Shown here: one piece after another, positions 36,037 through 46,820 of the stretch
Position numbering within the stretch: the stretch's first letter is position 1
How the letters are laid out: each line of letters starts with the position of its first letter
Source of the DNA: Undibacterium paludis
Lineage (GTDB): Bacteria > Pseudomonadota > Gammaproteobacteria > Burkholderiales > Burkholderiaceae_D
Direction: 5' to 3'
Length of the DNA: 64,000 nt
Assembly (NCBI RefSeq): GCF_022568815.1
Contig: NZ_JAKZHX010000005.1
Location: forward strand, 300,820-364,819
Program-made: the position numbers and the translations under genes
Notes under the pieces: generated by a model
The model's database searches: none
Told to the model about the DNA's origin: nothing
What the model saw: only the letters and a program-made list of their open reading frames with translations

Positions 36037-37002
36037 ATGTCCAGCAATATGAGCAACAACAGTAACAGCAGTCATATCAGCACACAGAATACTGCGGCCC
36101 TCGCCCGCAGGGCAAATGGCAAACCCGATTTTTCCGGCATCTGGGTTGCCCTGATTACGCCGTTCACCGACAGCGCAGATGCCGCCATTGACTTCCCGGC
36201 GCTACAAACCCTGGCAAAGAAACTGATAGCTGACGGTGCCACCGGCCTGGTGGTTTGCGGCTCCACCGGTGAAGCAGCCGCACTGAGTAGCGATGAACAG
36301 TTGCAGGTACTCGATGCGGTACTGGCTGTTGTGCCTGCCCGCCAGGTCATCATGGGCCTGAGCGGCAATCATATGCAAAACGTCCTGGACAGGCTGGCAT
36401 TGACAGGCCAGCGCCAGGTCGCCGGCGTACTGGTGACGGCACCGTATTACATACGCCCCTCACAAGCAGGCGTACTGCATTACTTCCAGACTATTGCCAA
36501 TGCCTCTGCAGTACCGGTGCTGTTATACAACATCCCCTACCGTACCGGTGTCAACATGGAATTGCCCACCCTGCGCGAACTGGCCAGGCACGACAATATC
36601 GTGGCCATCAAAGATTGCGGCGGTAATCTGCATGCGACCATGCAATTGATCATTGATGATGAGATACAAGTGCTGGCTGGTGAAGATCACCAGGTCTTCA
36701 GCACACTGTGCCTGGGCGGCACCGGCGCCATACTGGCCTCTGCCCATCTGCGCCCTGATTTATTTGCACGCATGCACAAATTGATCAGTGAAGGACAACT
36801 GGATCAGGCCAGGAGCATCTTTTACCATTTATTGCCAGTGATGCAGGCCTTGTTTGAAGAACCCAATCCCGCTCCCTTGAAAGCGGTGCTCGCTTCCATC
36901 TATCCCATGCAGGCCAATTTGCGTGCACCCATGCAAAATGCCAGCATTGCGATGAATGAAAAAATCCTGCAAGCCTATGCCTGCCTGCAGGACGTGCCAT
37001 GA
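36037..37002 (+). CDS. DapA/NAL-family lyase (dihydrodipicolinate synthase-like)
   Basis: A 321-aa TIM-barrel Schiff-base aldolase. Family motifs: VALITPF (start of the barrel), GSTGEAAAL (substrate loop), PVLLYNIPYRTGVNM (catalytic Tyr) and IVAIKDCGGN (Schiff-base Lys, about residue 190). An unusual Ser/Asn-rich N-terminal extension of about 28 residues precedes the barrel. AGGAGA precedes the ATG. It resembles HTPA synthase, but the housekeeping dapA usually has other neighbours, so this may be a paralogue acting on another 2-oxo acid. It overlaps the next gene by 4 bp. Confidence 0.85.
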   Translation: MSSNMSNNSNSSHISTQNTAALARRANGKPDFSGIWVALITPFTDSADAAIDFPALQTLAKKLIADGATGLVVCGSTGEAAALSSDEQLQVLDAVLAVVPARQVIMGLSGNHMQNVLDRLALTGQRQVAGVLVTAPYYIRPSQAGVLHYFQTIANASAVPVLLYNIPYRTGVNMELPTLRELARHDNIVAIKDCGGNLHATMQLIIDDEIQVLAGEDHQVFSTLCLGGTGAILASAHLRPDLFARMHKLISEGQLDQARSIFYHLLPVMQALFEEPNPAPLKAVLASIYPMQANLRAPMQNASIAMNEKILQAYACLQDVP

Positions 37003-37781
37003 TGGCATTGCCCGAAAGGGCAATGCAGCCGATAATGCGCGCTGTATTTGTTATCTGCTCTTTTATGAAGCCAAGTATTTACAAACTGCTGTCTGCACTG
37101 ACACTCAGCCTGTCAGCACTGCCCTGCATGGTGAGCCCGGCCTCGGCCATGACCATGCTGAGGTCAAACGACACCCTGATCCTGTTTGGCAAAATCGAGG
37201 CCAGTGATCTTCAACGCTTTCACCGCAATCTCAGTGGCGGACCGGTAAAGCACGTGGTACTGACAGAAAGCCCGGGTGGTGACATGGGCGCTGCCTATGG
37301 TATTTCACATCTGATCACGCAAAGAAAAATCAATACGGCTGTGCGCGGCAGTTGCTACTCTGCCTGCGCCATCATCTTCATGGCTGGCATAGAAAGGCAG
37401 ATGCTGGCCGGCAAGGACCTGGCCAGGACCAGTCTTGGCTTCCATGGCCCTCACAACAAGGAAACCCTGGAGATTTCTGTTGAAGCCATCCCCAAACTGA
37501 AGGAATGGCTGCTCAATGCAACCCAGGGCAAGTTCCCGGAAGAGCTGCTTGATCGGGCCCTGTTCATCAAACAGGCCAATGACATGATGTTTTTCTATTA
37601 CCCTGGCGCGAATGCCAGCAAGGGTAATATCCGTTTCTGCAATGCAGGCAGTCTGGAAAATCCACGCAAGTGCAATAACATCGAGGGTCATGACATTCTG
37701 AGTGTAGGCATACTGACGACACCGGAATTATTGCAGGTGGAAAGCCTGGAACCGCCAACAAGTGACAGTCAGAACCGCTGA
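36999..37781 (+). CDS. exported ClpP-like serine protease-fold protein (COG3904-like)
   Basis: A 260-aa frame overlapping the dapA-like stop by ATGA. A Sec signal peptide is clear from MKPSIYKLLSALTLSLSALP (an alternative start at 37065, or 37023). The mature protein has the ClpP/crotonase-like features SPGGDMGAAYGI (oxyanion loop), GSCYSACAIIFMAG with a serine where ClpP has its nucleophile, and LGFHGPH where ClpP has its catalytic histidine. This resembles predicted periplasmic COG3904 proteins. Cysteines flank the serine and two more are near the C-terminus (RFCNAG, RKCNN), suggesting disulfides. Target unknown. Confidence 0.78.
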   Translation: MMALPERAMQPIMRAVFVICSFMKPSIYKLLSALTLSLSALPCMVSPASAMTMLRSNDTLILFGKIEASDLQRFHRNLSGGPVKHVVLTESPGGDMGAAYGISHLITQRKINTAVRGSCYSACAIIFMAGIERQMLAGKDLARTSLGFHGPHNKETLEISVEAIPKLKEWLLNATQGKFPEELLDRALFIKQANDMMFFYYPGANASKGNIRFCNAGSLENPRKCNNIEGHDILSVGILTTPELLQVESLEPPTSDSQNR

Positions 37782-37836
37782 CATTCTCTTTCGCCCAGGC
37801 CAGGGCCTGGGAGATTTCCTGCTGTATTCAGCCAGC

Positions 37837-38808
37837 TTATTTCTTGCTCAGGTCCTTATATGCTGCCGGTACATTCAGGCCAGGGTGTACCCAGCCAAAC
37901 AAAGCATATCCGCCAAATTCCGGCATGGTGGTCTGCTGCACGGTTTGTTCCAGCGTCAGGCCCTGGTTGATTGCCGCCTGTACCTTGTTGCGTATGGTGT
38001 CGAGGTAATTGATATGCCAGTTCAGGTCGTTACGTGTCATGGCCACTCCATGGCCGGGTATGATGCGGGCATCTTCTGGTAAAAAGGCATACACGCGCTT
38101 CAAGGTATCAAGAGTCTCCACCAGATTGCCATCAAGCAGCCAGGGCAAGGCAGGCTTGGCGGCAATCACCGGGTTACCGGCCCACAATACTTTGGACTGC
38201 GGCTCCCACACCCAGAGGTCGCCACCGGTCTGGCCAAAACCAAAATCGATGATATCAACGCTCTTGCCACCGAGGTCTATCGTGATTTTGCCGCCGGCAG
38301 GCACCAGCACATCCGGGCTGCGCACCTGGATTTGCTCTATACCCCTGCCAGTGCCAAAGTTCTTGATCATGAAAGCCTTGTCATCATCAAGATGCGCGGC
38401 AATATAGTCTCGCGTCACAGCATGCTGAATGATGCGCGTGCCGGCGGGCATGAACATGTTGCCGTAAGAATGATCGCCATGCGAGCTGGTATTGACGGCA
38501 TACATCAGGGGCTTGCCGCCCAGTTTCCGGCTCAGGTCCTGCACCTGTTTATTGAGGCGCTGATTAAGCATGGTTTCCACCAGCAGCGCCCCTTTGCTGC
38601 CAACGATCAGGCCGCCGCTGGTGGCTGCGGCGCCGCCTTTGGCGTTGAGCTCACGGGCATCTTTGGCGTAATAGGCATAAACATGGTCAGCCAGTTTTTC
38701 ACTGACCATCTCAACCTTGTTGCCGTCCCAGATCGGTTCGCCCGCAAAGGCAGCGAAACCGGACGACAGGCTCAGGGCAACGGCGGTTTTGATCAACATC
38801 GATTTCAT
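37837..38808 (-). CDS. exported metallo-beta-lactamase-fold protein with altered metal site
   Basis: A 323-aa protein with a signal peptide (MKSMLIKTAVALSLSSGFAAFA). The metallo-beta-lactamase fold is clear: the HxHxDH region reads NTSSHGDHSYGN (about residues 106-117), the HTxGD loop reads GQTGGDLWVW (about 192), LWAGNPVI stands where many have a GD, and PGHG is intact (about 251-254). Thus Ser108 replaces the first His, Gln193 the third His, and Asn212 the usual Asp, while His110, Asp112, His113 and His253 remain. A one-metal hydrolase or a binding protein is possible. It is divergent from a LysR gene, with 111 bp between. Confidence 0.85.
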   Translation of the reverse strand: MKSMLIKTAVALSLSSGFAAFAGEPIWDGNKVEMVSEKLADHVYAYYAKDARELNAKGGAAATSGGLIVGSKGALLVETMLNQRLNKQVQDLSRKLGGKPLMYAVNTSSHGDHSYGNMFMPAGTRIIQHAVTRDYIAAHLDDDKAFMIKNFGTGRGIEQIQVRSPDVLVPAGGKITIDLGGKSVDIIDFGFGQTGGDLWVWEPQSKVLWAGNPVIAAKPALPWLLDGNLVETLDTLKRVYAFLPEDARIIPGHGVAMTRNDLNWHINYLDTIRNKVQAAINQGLTLEQTVQQTTMPEFGGYALFGWVHPGLNVPAAYKDLSKK

Positions 38809-38883
38809 GGCAAGGCTCCTTGTTAGATCAGTTAGGTCAATTGAATTGACAGTGAAAGCAGCTTATCATTTGCATTGACGCAT

Positions 38884-38899
38884 AAATATTCCAATATTT
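38884..38899. promoter_or_regulatory. palindrome aaatatt-cc-aatattt in the divergent LysR region
   Basis: Perfect seven-base arms in the 111-bp gap between the metallo-beta-lactamase-fold gene and its divergent LysR regulator. A LysR operator is a reasonable guess; alternatively it is part of an AT-rich promoter. Confidence 0.4.
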
Positions 38900-38909
38900 G
38901 ACAATAATT

Positions 38910-38927
38910 ATTTGCACTTATGCAAAT
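38910..38927. promoter_or_regulatory. palindrome atttgca-ctta-tgcaaat over the LysR start codon
   Basis: Perfect seven-base arms that include the ATG of the LysR gene. The spacing is close to a T-N11-A LysR box, so it may be an autoregulatory site. It could also hinder ribosome binding as a hairpin. Confidence 0.45.
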
Positions 38928-39807
38928 CAGAGAAGACTTGAATGACTTGCGCTATGTGGCAGCCATCTTGCAGACCGGTTCGCTGGCGGGTGCAGCACGC
39001 CTGCTTGATGTAAATCATGCAACGGTATTTCGCCGCATCACGCAACTCGAAGCCCAGCTGGGCGTGCGCCTGTTCGAGCGCCACGCCGGGCGCTATCAGG
39101 CTACCGCAGCTGGTGAAGAACTGGCCAAGGCTGGCACCTTGATCAATGACATGGCCGCCCAGGCCTTGCTGAAGGTAGCCGGCCAAGACCTGCGCCCCAG
39201 CGGCAGTGTGCGTATCACAACGACAGATAGTGTGGCGCGGGTATTACTGAAACCCATCATGCACCTGTGCCGTCAGCGCTATCCGCAGATCAGCCTGCAG
39301 GTAGGGATAGACAATGAAATGGCCAACCTGTCAAAACGCGATGCCGACATTGCCATACGCCCGGCCCTGCAACCGCCCGAGCACCTGATAGGCAAGCGCA
39401 TTGCCGGCCTGAGCTTTGCCATCTATGGAGCAAGGGAATACCTGGAGACGCATCCGTCAACGGACCTGGCCGAACATGAATGGATAGCCCTGGACGATAC
39501 ACGCAGCCGCCATCGCAGCCTGCGCTGGCTGGAAAAATTCAAACCGCTGGATGAAGTCGGCTTTCGTATCAACAGTTTTGGCGGTGTGTGCGATGCCTGC
39601 GCAGCAGGGCTGGGCCTGGCCCTGCTGCCCTGCTTCATGGGTGATGCCCAGGCAGGTCTGCAAAGACTGGGCGAAACGCAGCCGGACTGTGCATCAGAAC
39701 TGTGGCTGCTGACTCATCCGGACTTGCGTGATACCTTGAGGGTAAAAGTGATTTACCAGTTACTGCTGGAAGAACTGAGTAAGCTGGCAGGCAGGCTGCA
39801 AGCCTGA
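38920..39807 (+). CDS. LysR-family transcriptional regulator
   Basis: A 295-aa regulator with an N-terminal helix-turn-helix (MQIREDLNDLRYVAAILQTG... GAARLLDVNHATVFRRITQLEAQ, about residues 5-50) and an effector-binding domain of the type-2 periplasmic fold. The 'NHATVFRRI' recognition helix is typical of the subgroup that usually controls a divergent neighbour, here the metallo-beta-lactamase-fold gene. The start codon lies inside a perfect palindrome. It converges with thiE, with 5 bp between the stop codons. Confidence 0.9.
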   Translation: MQIREDLNDLRYVAAILQTGSLAGAARLLDVNHATVFRRITQLEAQLGVRLFERHAGRYQATAAGEELAKAGTLINDMAAQALLKVAGQDLRPSGSVRITTTDSVARVLLKPIMHLCRQRYPQISLQVGIDNEMANLSKRDADIAIRPALQPPEHLIGKRIAGLSFAIYGAREYLETHPSTDLAEHEWIALDDTRSRHRSLRWLEKFKPLDEVGFRINSFGGVCDACAAGLGLALLPCFMGDAQAGLQRLGETQPDCASELWLLTHPDLRDTLRVKVIYQLLLEELSKLAGRLQA

Positions 39808-39812
39808 TACAC

Positions 39813-40430
39813 CTAGGCAAACAGGGCAGTCAATGCCTGTGCTGCCTCGCGCGGCTGCTCGGCCATGTAGACGCTGCTGATCACCGCGACCATCTCCGTT
39901 CCGTTGGCTATGAGAGGCCGGCAATTATCAAGCGTCATGCCACCTATCACCACCTTGGGCAAGTTAAATTCCCTGCCGGCATCTGCGACTATTGAGGCCG
40001 GTGTCGTTACCGCATATTTCTTGATGCGCGAGGGGTAGAAACCGCCAAAGGCAATGTAACTGGCGCCGCCTTTTACTGCAGTTCTGGCCAGTTCAAGATC
40101 ACCATAACAGGACGCCCCCAATATCTTGTCCGGCCCCAATTTGACCCTGGCTTCTGCCACGGTGATATCGGTACCGCCTACATGCAGACCATCAGCATCA
40201 ATCTCCAGGCACAGATCCAGATGATCATTGATGATGAAAGGTTTGTCGAATTCCCTGCACAATTCCAGCAAGGCTGTCGCCTGGATTTTGCGCAGGGTGC
40301 TGCTGGCGGTCTTGTGCCGGTATTGCACGATATTTGCGCCACCCTGCAATGCCTGTTCTGTCACCGCCACGAGCTGCGCCGTATCATCCCAGTCCGGTGT
40401 GACGATGTACAAACCTTTTAATTGATGCAT
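39813..40430 (-). CDS. thiE: thiamine-phosphate synthase
   Basis: A 205-aa TIM barrel joining HMP-PP to the thiazole phosphate. Diagnostic pieces: GLYIVTPD at the start, the QYRHKTAS loop (about residues 36-43), FIINDHLDLCLEIDADGLHVGG (diphosphate and magnesium contacts) and KVVIGGMTLDN near the end. It is the last gene of the thiC operon and its start overlaps the thiD end by about 13 bp. Confidence 0.95.
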   Translation of the reverse strand: MHQLKGLYIVTPDWDDTAQLVAVTEQALQGGANIVQYRHKTASSTLRKIQATALLELCREFDKPFIINDHLDLCLEIDADGLHVGGTDITVAEARVKLGPDKILGASCYGDLELARTAVKGGASYIAFGGFYPSRIKKYAVTTPASIVADAGREFNLPKVVIGGMTLDNCRPLIANGTEMVAVISSVYMAEQPREAAQALTALFA

Positions 40431-41263
40431 GATTCCTCCTGTTTGCTTCTTTTGCTTTTTTTAATGACAACAGCATGGCGTGCCGGTATCAACTGCCCCG
40501 CCGCGATGGCATAGGCATGTTGCAGGCTCTGCTGGGTATAAGCTTGCGCATGGCCCAGCGCCTCACCCATGTCCGCACCACATGCCAGTTGCCCGGCGAT
40601 GGCGGAAGCCAGCGTGCAGCCGCTGCCGTGGAACTCACCCGGCAGACGTGGCCATTGCCACTCCTGCGCAGTTTGCCATTGCCCATGCTGGAACCAGATA
40701 TTCCTGACCATGGCTTCATTTGCATGACCGCCCTTGAGCAAGACATCCGCCTCCATGTCCTGCATCAATTGCCCTACCTGTGCATGCAAATCCTGACTCT
40801 TTGGAGACAGCCGCTTCAGCTCTGGCAAATTTGGCGTAACCAGGGTGGCAACCTTGAGTAAAGGCTGTATCGCAACAACGGCATCGTCAAGCGACAGGCT
40901 GTCGCCATGGCCGCTGCCCAGCACAGGATCAACGATGACCTGCAAATCCGGCTGTTGCTGTTTCATGTTCTCGATAAAGCTTGCAATTGCCGTGGCATTT
41001 TTTTTATGTGCGACGATGCCCAGCTTGACCACCTTGACAGGCATCTTGGCAACCAGGGTCATTGCCTGCTGCAAGATGATCTGCACATCGACGGCATGTA
41101 CCGCATAGGCATGATCGTTGTCCTGCACTGTCAATGCCGTAATCACCGGCAGGGCATGCGCACCTTGCGCGGCAATCGCTTCTATGTCCGCCTGTATGCC
41201 GGCGCCACCACTGGGATCATGTCCGGCAAACACCAGCACACAGGGACGGGTTGATGCTTTCAT
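40418..41263 (-). CDS. thiD: hydroxymethylpyrimidine/phosphomethylpyrimidine kinase
   Basis: A protein of about 281 aa of the ribokinase fold that phosphorylates HMP and HMP-P. It has LVFAGHDPSGGAGIQADIEA (residues about 9-28) and the DPVLGSGHGDSL and GEFHGSGCTLASAIAG motifs; the latter holds the anion hole and catalytic base region. I placed the start at 41263 because the family begins at this MKASTRP; the frame is open 18 codons further. It lies 10 bp after thiG. Confidence 0.95.
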   Translation of the reverse strand: MKASTRPCVLVFAGHDPSGGAGIQADIEAIAAQGAHALPVITALTVQDNDHAYAVHAVDVQIILQQAMTLVAKMPVKVVKLGIVAHKKNATAIASFIENMKQQQPDLQVIVDPVLGSGHGDSLSLDDAVVAIQPLLKVATLVTPNLPELKRLSPKSQDLHAQVGQLMQDMEADVLLKGGHANEAMVRNIWFQHGQWQTAQEWQWPRLPGEFHGSGCTLASAIAGQLACGADMGEALGHAQAYTQQSLQHAYAIAAGQLIPARHAVVIKKSKRSKQEESCIN

Positions 41264-41273
41264 CGGATGAACG

Positions 41274-42062
41274 TCAGACAATACGACCAGCCATGGGGGA
41301 CGATGGCGACGCGGCAAATTTGCGCGCCATGCGTCCCGCCAGGAAGGCTTCGCGCCCGGCTTCTACTGCCAACCCCATGGCGCGCGCCATGCGCACCGGG
41401 TCTTTTGCACCCGCAATGGCGGTATTCATCAGCACACCATCACAGCCGAGTTCCATGGCGATCGCTGCATCGGATGCGGTACCGACACCGGCATCAACCA
41501 GCACCGGTACTTTCGCCTGATCGATGATCAGCGACAAGTTCCATGGATTCAAGATACCCATGCCAGAACCTATCAATGAGGCCAGGGGCATGACAGCAAC
41601 GCAGCCTATATCTTCCAGCATGCGCGCCTGTATCGGGTCATCGCTGCAATACACCATGACATCAAAACCGTCCTGCACCAATACCTTTGCAGCCTTCAAG
41701 GTTTCCGGCATATTCGGGAACAAGGTTTTCTCATCACCGAGCACTTCAAGCTTGCACAGCTTGTGGCCGCCCAGTAATTCACGTCCCAGTTGCAGGGTAT
41801 AGACGGCATCTTCAGCGTTATAGCAACCCGCCGAGTTGGGCAGTATCGTGTATTTACTCGGCGGTACCACGTCGAGCAAACTTGGTGCATTCGGGTCCTG
41901 GCCTATATTCACACGACGTATCGCCACGGTGATGATCTCTGCACCACTGGCTTCGGTCGCCAGACGGGTTTGCTCCAGGTCTTTGTATTTGCCACTGCCG
42001 ACCAGCAGGCGGGAGCGGTAAGTTTTACCGGCTATGGTCAAGCCTTGGTTTTGTGTGTTCAT
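41274..42062 (-). CDS. thiG: thiazole synthase
   Basis: A 262-aa TIM barrel building the thiazole phosphate from deoxyxylulose phosphate, dehydroglycine and ThiS-thiocarboxylate. The motifs [16 protein letters not shown] (about residues 17-32), [11 protein letters not shown] and [20 protein letters not shown] are typical. It lies between thiS and thiD on one transcript. No thiO or thiH is found in this operon to supply dehydroglycine. Confidence 0.96.
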   Translation of the reverse strand: MNTQNQGLTIAGKTYRSRLLVGSGKYKDLEQTRLATEASGAEIITVAIRRVNIGQDPNAPSLLDVVPPSKYTILPNSAGCYNAEDAVYTLQLGRELLGGHKLCKLEVLGDEKTLFPNMPETLKAAKVLVQDGFDVMVYCSDDPIQARMLEDIGCVAVMPLASLIGSGMGILNPWNLSLIIDQAKVPVLVDAGVGTASDAAIAMELGCDGVLMNTAIAGAKDPVRMARAMGLAVEAGREAFLAGRMARKFAASPSSPMAGRIV

Positions 42063-42127
42063 TGTTTCTCCAAAATTTGGGATGCCGCCTAACTCCTTCC
42101 CCTTGAAGGGGAAGGAACCTTAAAACC

Positions 42128-44259
<2,132 letters not shown>

Positions 44260-44333
44260 TTATTGGCTTGGAGCCAGCAAAGGAGTTTCCAAATCAGGTG
44301 GCACACACAGGAACACGGGCGGCACAGTCTTCG

Positions 44334-44413
44334 GCAGCTTCCCTTCGCTGGCATTATCCAGATCAGGTTCGAGGGTATTTCTCACCCGACAACAAACAGT
44401 TGGCAGGACCCCT
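44334..44413 (-). promoter_or_regulatory. TPP (THI-box) riboswitch
   Basis: Read on the minus strand, the region starts aggggtcctgcc, includes the conserved ctgaga-like gtgagaaataccctc, and continues gaacctgatctggataatg and ccagcgaagggaag. These are the J2/3, P3/P4/P5 consensus pieces of the TPP aptamer. It controls the thiC operon about 90 nt downstream, where the expression platform may mask the thiC ribosome-binding site. Confidence 0.95.
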
Positions 44414-44458
44414 AGCATTTTTCACCGCAGGTCCTTGGCGGACCGGCAGCGACGGCAA

Positions 44459-44464
44459 ATTATA
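44459..44464 (-). promoter_or_regulatory. candidate -10 element of the thiC operon
   Basis: A TATAAT hexamer on the minus strand sits about 46 bases upstream of the riboswitch start. No good -35 hexamer is present at the expected spacing, so a transcription start near 44452 is only likely. Confidence 0.45.
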
Positions 44465-44500
44465 CGACTTTTTACAAGCTATGGCTGTTATTTGTGGTTG

Positions 44501-46654
44501 TTACTTCATTTCACTGACCAGATCACCTTGTGCGTCTGACAAGGTAACCGGCTCTTCTGCCGCTTTCACCGGCCCGTGCACTTCAGCCAGTTCAACCATA
44601 CCAGCCTTGATGGCGGCGGACAGGTCATGATCAAGTACGGGCAAGGCTTCCTCATACGGAATCAATAGCCTGCTGACACCGTAAGCACGATTACGTCCGT
44701 TAACTTTACCCAGGTAGAGCGCCATATCAGCAATCTGCAGGGCTTTTTCCCAGTTACACATCAACTCGGGCACACCAGAAAACGGCAAGCTGATGAAACC
44801 TGCTGTCAATGTTGCGTGGATTTCTGCGCCTTCCACTTTGATTGGCTCCTCGCCTATGCCGCGCAAGACGCGGTCAACCAGGTTTTTCAACTGTGCAGGG
44901 TTGGTGCGGGGCGAGTAAATCAGGAATTCTTCGCCCCCCCAGCGCAACACCATGTCGCTGTCGCGCACCGTCTTGCGCAGACGCCGGGCGACCTCCATCA
45001 GTACAGCATCACCAGCCGCGTGACCATAACCGTCGTTGATATTTTTAAAATGATCGAGGTCCATCAATATCAGGCTATCCGGATTTTCCAGCACGTCTTC
45101 ACGTCGCTCGCCTCCTGGCAAGACCGCTCTGTTTTTCATCAGTTCAACAAAAGAGCGGCGGTTATACAAGCCAGTCAGGGGATCACGCACCGCATGGAAT
45201 TCCAGTTGTTGATTAACTTCACGCAATTGTTCATTGGTCTTGCGCACGCGTTGATAGAGAAAGAAAATCACCACACCTATCATGACAGTGACCAGGGCAG
45301 CCAGGATCAGAATGACCTGCTGCAATTGCTGATTCTTGATCTCAGCATCTTTCAACTGATTTTCACGCGCCAGCAATTCGATCTGCTTTTGTCTTTGCTG
45401 GGCATTGAATTGTTCTTGCAGGGTAGCGACGGCACGGGCACGGTCTGAACGAAATAATTCATCGCTGAGTTTTTGTTGCTCACGGACGATGATCAGGGCT
45501 TCCTTATACATGTCGGCCGCTTCGTACATGCTGCCGATTTCGCTAAGCAAACTTTCTACATCTGACTTGGAGCCTGTCTCCATGAAAAATTTCTTGGCCT
45601 CGTTGATATATTCTATGCCCTGCGCAAATTTCTTTTGTCCGGCCAGGGCAAAACCTATATTAGCCTTGCCCATGGCTATACCATAGGGATCATTAATGAC
45701 CTTGGCTTTTTCCAGCGCAGCCCGGGCGGCTTGCTCGGCTTCGCTATATTTGTGTACTTTGAGGTAGTAGTCAGAGATATTGCTCAAGGCTGTGGCAGCC
45801 ATGGCAGGCATGCCTGCATCATCAGCAATCTGCAATACTTTTTTGTAAGCGTCAATGGCGTCATCGTAGCGAGCCAGATCCATCAAGGCCAGGCCACGTG
45901 TCATTTGCAGCGAAGCGGTAACTTTGGGTGCATCAATCCTGGCCGTCAGCACCAGGGCTTCATCGGTCGCTTCCAGCGCCTTTTCCGGGTTATGCATGCT
46001 TTGATAGAGCCTGGCTATCGATTCCATGCGATACATTTTTGCCTGGGCACGGCGACGTGGTATCTGGTCTGCCAGGCGCAGGGCTTCCAGATAATAAGGC
46101 AAAGATTTGTCGAAGTTGCCGATAGCAAGCTGTACTGCGCCAAATCCGATGTTCAGGCGCATCAGTGCTTCGGCATTTTTGCTGTCACGCAAACTGCTTT
46201 GCACTTCGTTGAGCTTGACCAGCGCCAACGCAAACTTGCCCTGATCAAGTAATTGAAAAGCTTCGCCTATCTGCGCCATACTGATCAATTCAGGGTCATT
46301 GCGCGACTTCGCCAGTTGCAGCAATTCGGTATTGGCCGCATCGGCTTCCTTGATTTTTCCAGCGTCGTACAGTATGCCTATCAAGGTTTTCAACACTTCA
46401 GCCCGCAAGGCAGGATCAGCGCTGGCGCCAATTTTTTCCTTATAGTCCTGTAATTGCCTGAGCGCTGTCGTGTTATCACGATCAGACAGGGCGTGAATGG
46501 CTTCTATCTCGGAAAGATCAGGCTTGCTCTGGGCTTGCAGTGGCGGGCTCCACATCAACAAAAAACAGTTGAGCAGAAGCAATCCCGGCACCAGGCGGGC
46601 CTGTTTGATCGGTATGCGAAGCTGCAACTTGCAAGCTTTCATAGATTTGTCCAT
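44501..46654 (-). CDS. TPR-containing diguanylate cyclase
   Basis: A 717-aa protein with an N-terminal signal or anchor segment (about residues 20-42), a periplasmic domain of TPR-like repeats (about 50-390), a coiled coil, a transmembrane helix (about 445-467, LILAALVTVMIGVVIFFLYQ) and a C-terminal GGDEF domain with GGEEF (LRWGGEEFLIYSP). The intact signature indicates c-di-GMP synthesis, probably controlled by a periplasmic partner bound to the TPRs. It is separated by 166 bp from the large hybrid kinase upstream. Confidence 0.9.
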   Translation of the reverse strand: MDKSMKACKLQLRIPIKQARLVPGLLLLNCFLLMWSPPLQAQSKPDLSEIEAIHALSDRDNTTALRQLQDYKEKIGASADPALRAEVLKTLIGILYDAGKIKEADAANTELLQLAKSRNDPELISMAQIGEAFQLLDQGKFALALVKLNEVQSSLRDSKNAEALMRLNIGFGAVQLAIGNFDKSLPYYLEALRLADQIPRRRAQAKMYRMESIARLYQSMHNPEKALEATDEALVLTARIDAPKVTASLQMTRGLALMDLARYDDAIDAYKKVLQIADDAGMPAMAATALSNISDYYLKVHKYSEAEQAARAALEKAKVINDPYGIAMGKANIGFALAGQKKFAQGIEYINEAKKFFMETGSKSDVESLLSEIGSMYEAADMYKEALIIVREQQKLSDELFRSDRARAVATLQEQFNAQQRQKQIELLARENQLKDAEIKNQQLQQVILILAALVTVMIGVVIFFLYQRVRKTNEQLREVNQQLEFHAVRDPLTGLYNRRSFVELMKNRAVLPGGERREDVLENPDSLILMDLDHFKNINDGYGHAAGDAVLMEVARRLRKTVRDSDMVLRWGGEEFLIYSPRTNPAQLKNLVDRVLRGIGEEPIKVEGAEIHATLTAGFISLPFSGVPELMCNWEKALQIADMALYLGKVNGRNRAYGVSRLLIPYEEALPVLDHDLSAAIKAGMVELAEVHGPVKAAEEPVTLSDAQGDLVSEMK

Positions 46655-46820
46655 GTCTCCTGGAGTCTGTGGCGAGGCGGGTCGACCCGCTACTGTGTCT
46701 TGCCAGCTTCAATCCGGCAATTTCTCTTCAGTTTCTATTTATAATCATATCCGTTACACAATGACCTCTGCAAATTCCCTGGCTGTTCGGCCTGGCATGA
46801 CAGGCGGGCAGGCAGCCCAC

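Noticed and set aside
44314..44340. tRNA gene suggested by a ggttcga-like string near thiC
   Set aside because: The string belongs to the TPP aptamer; no cloverleaf can be drawn.
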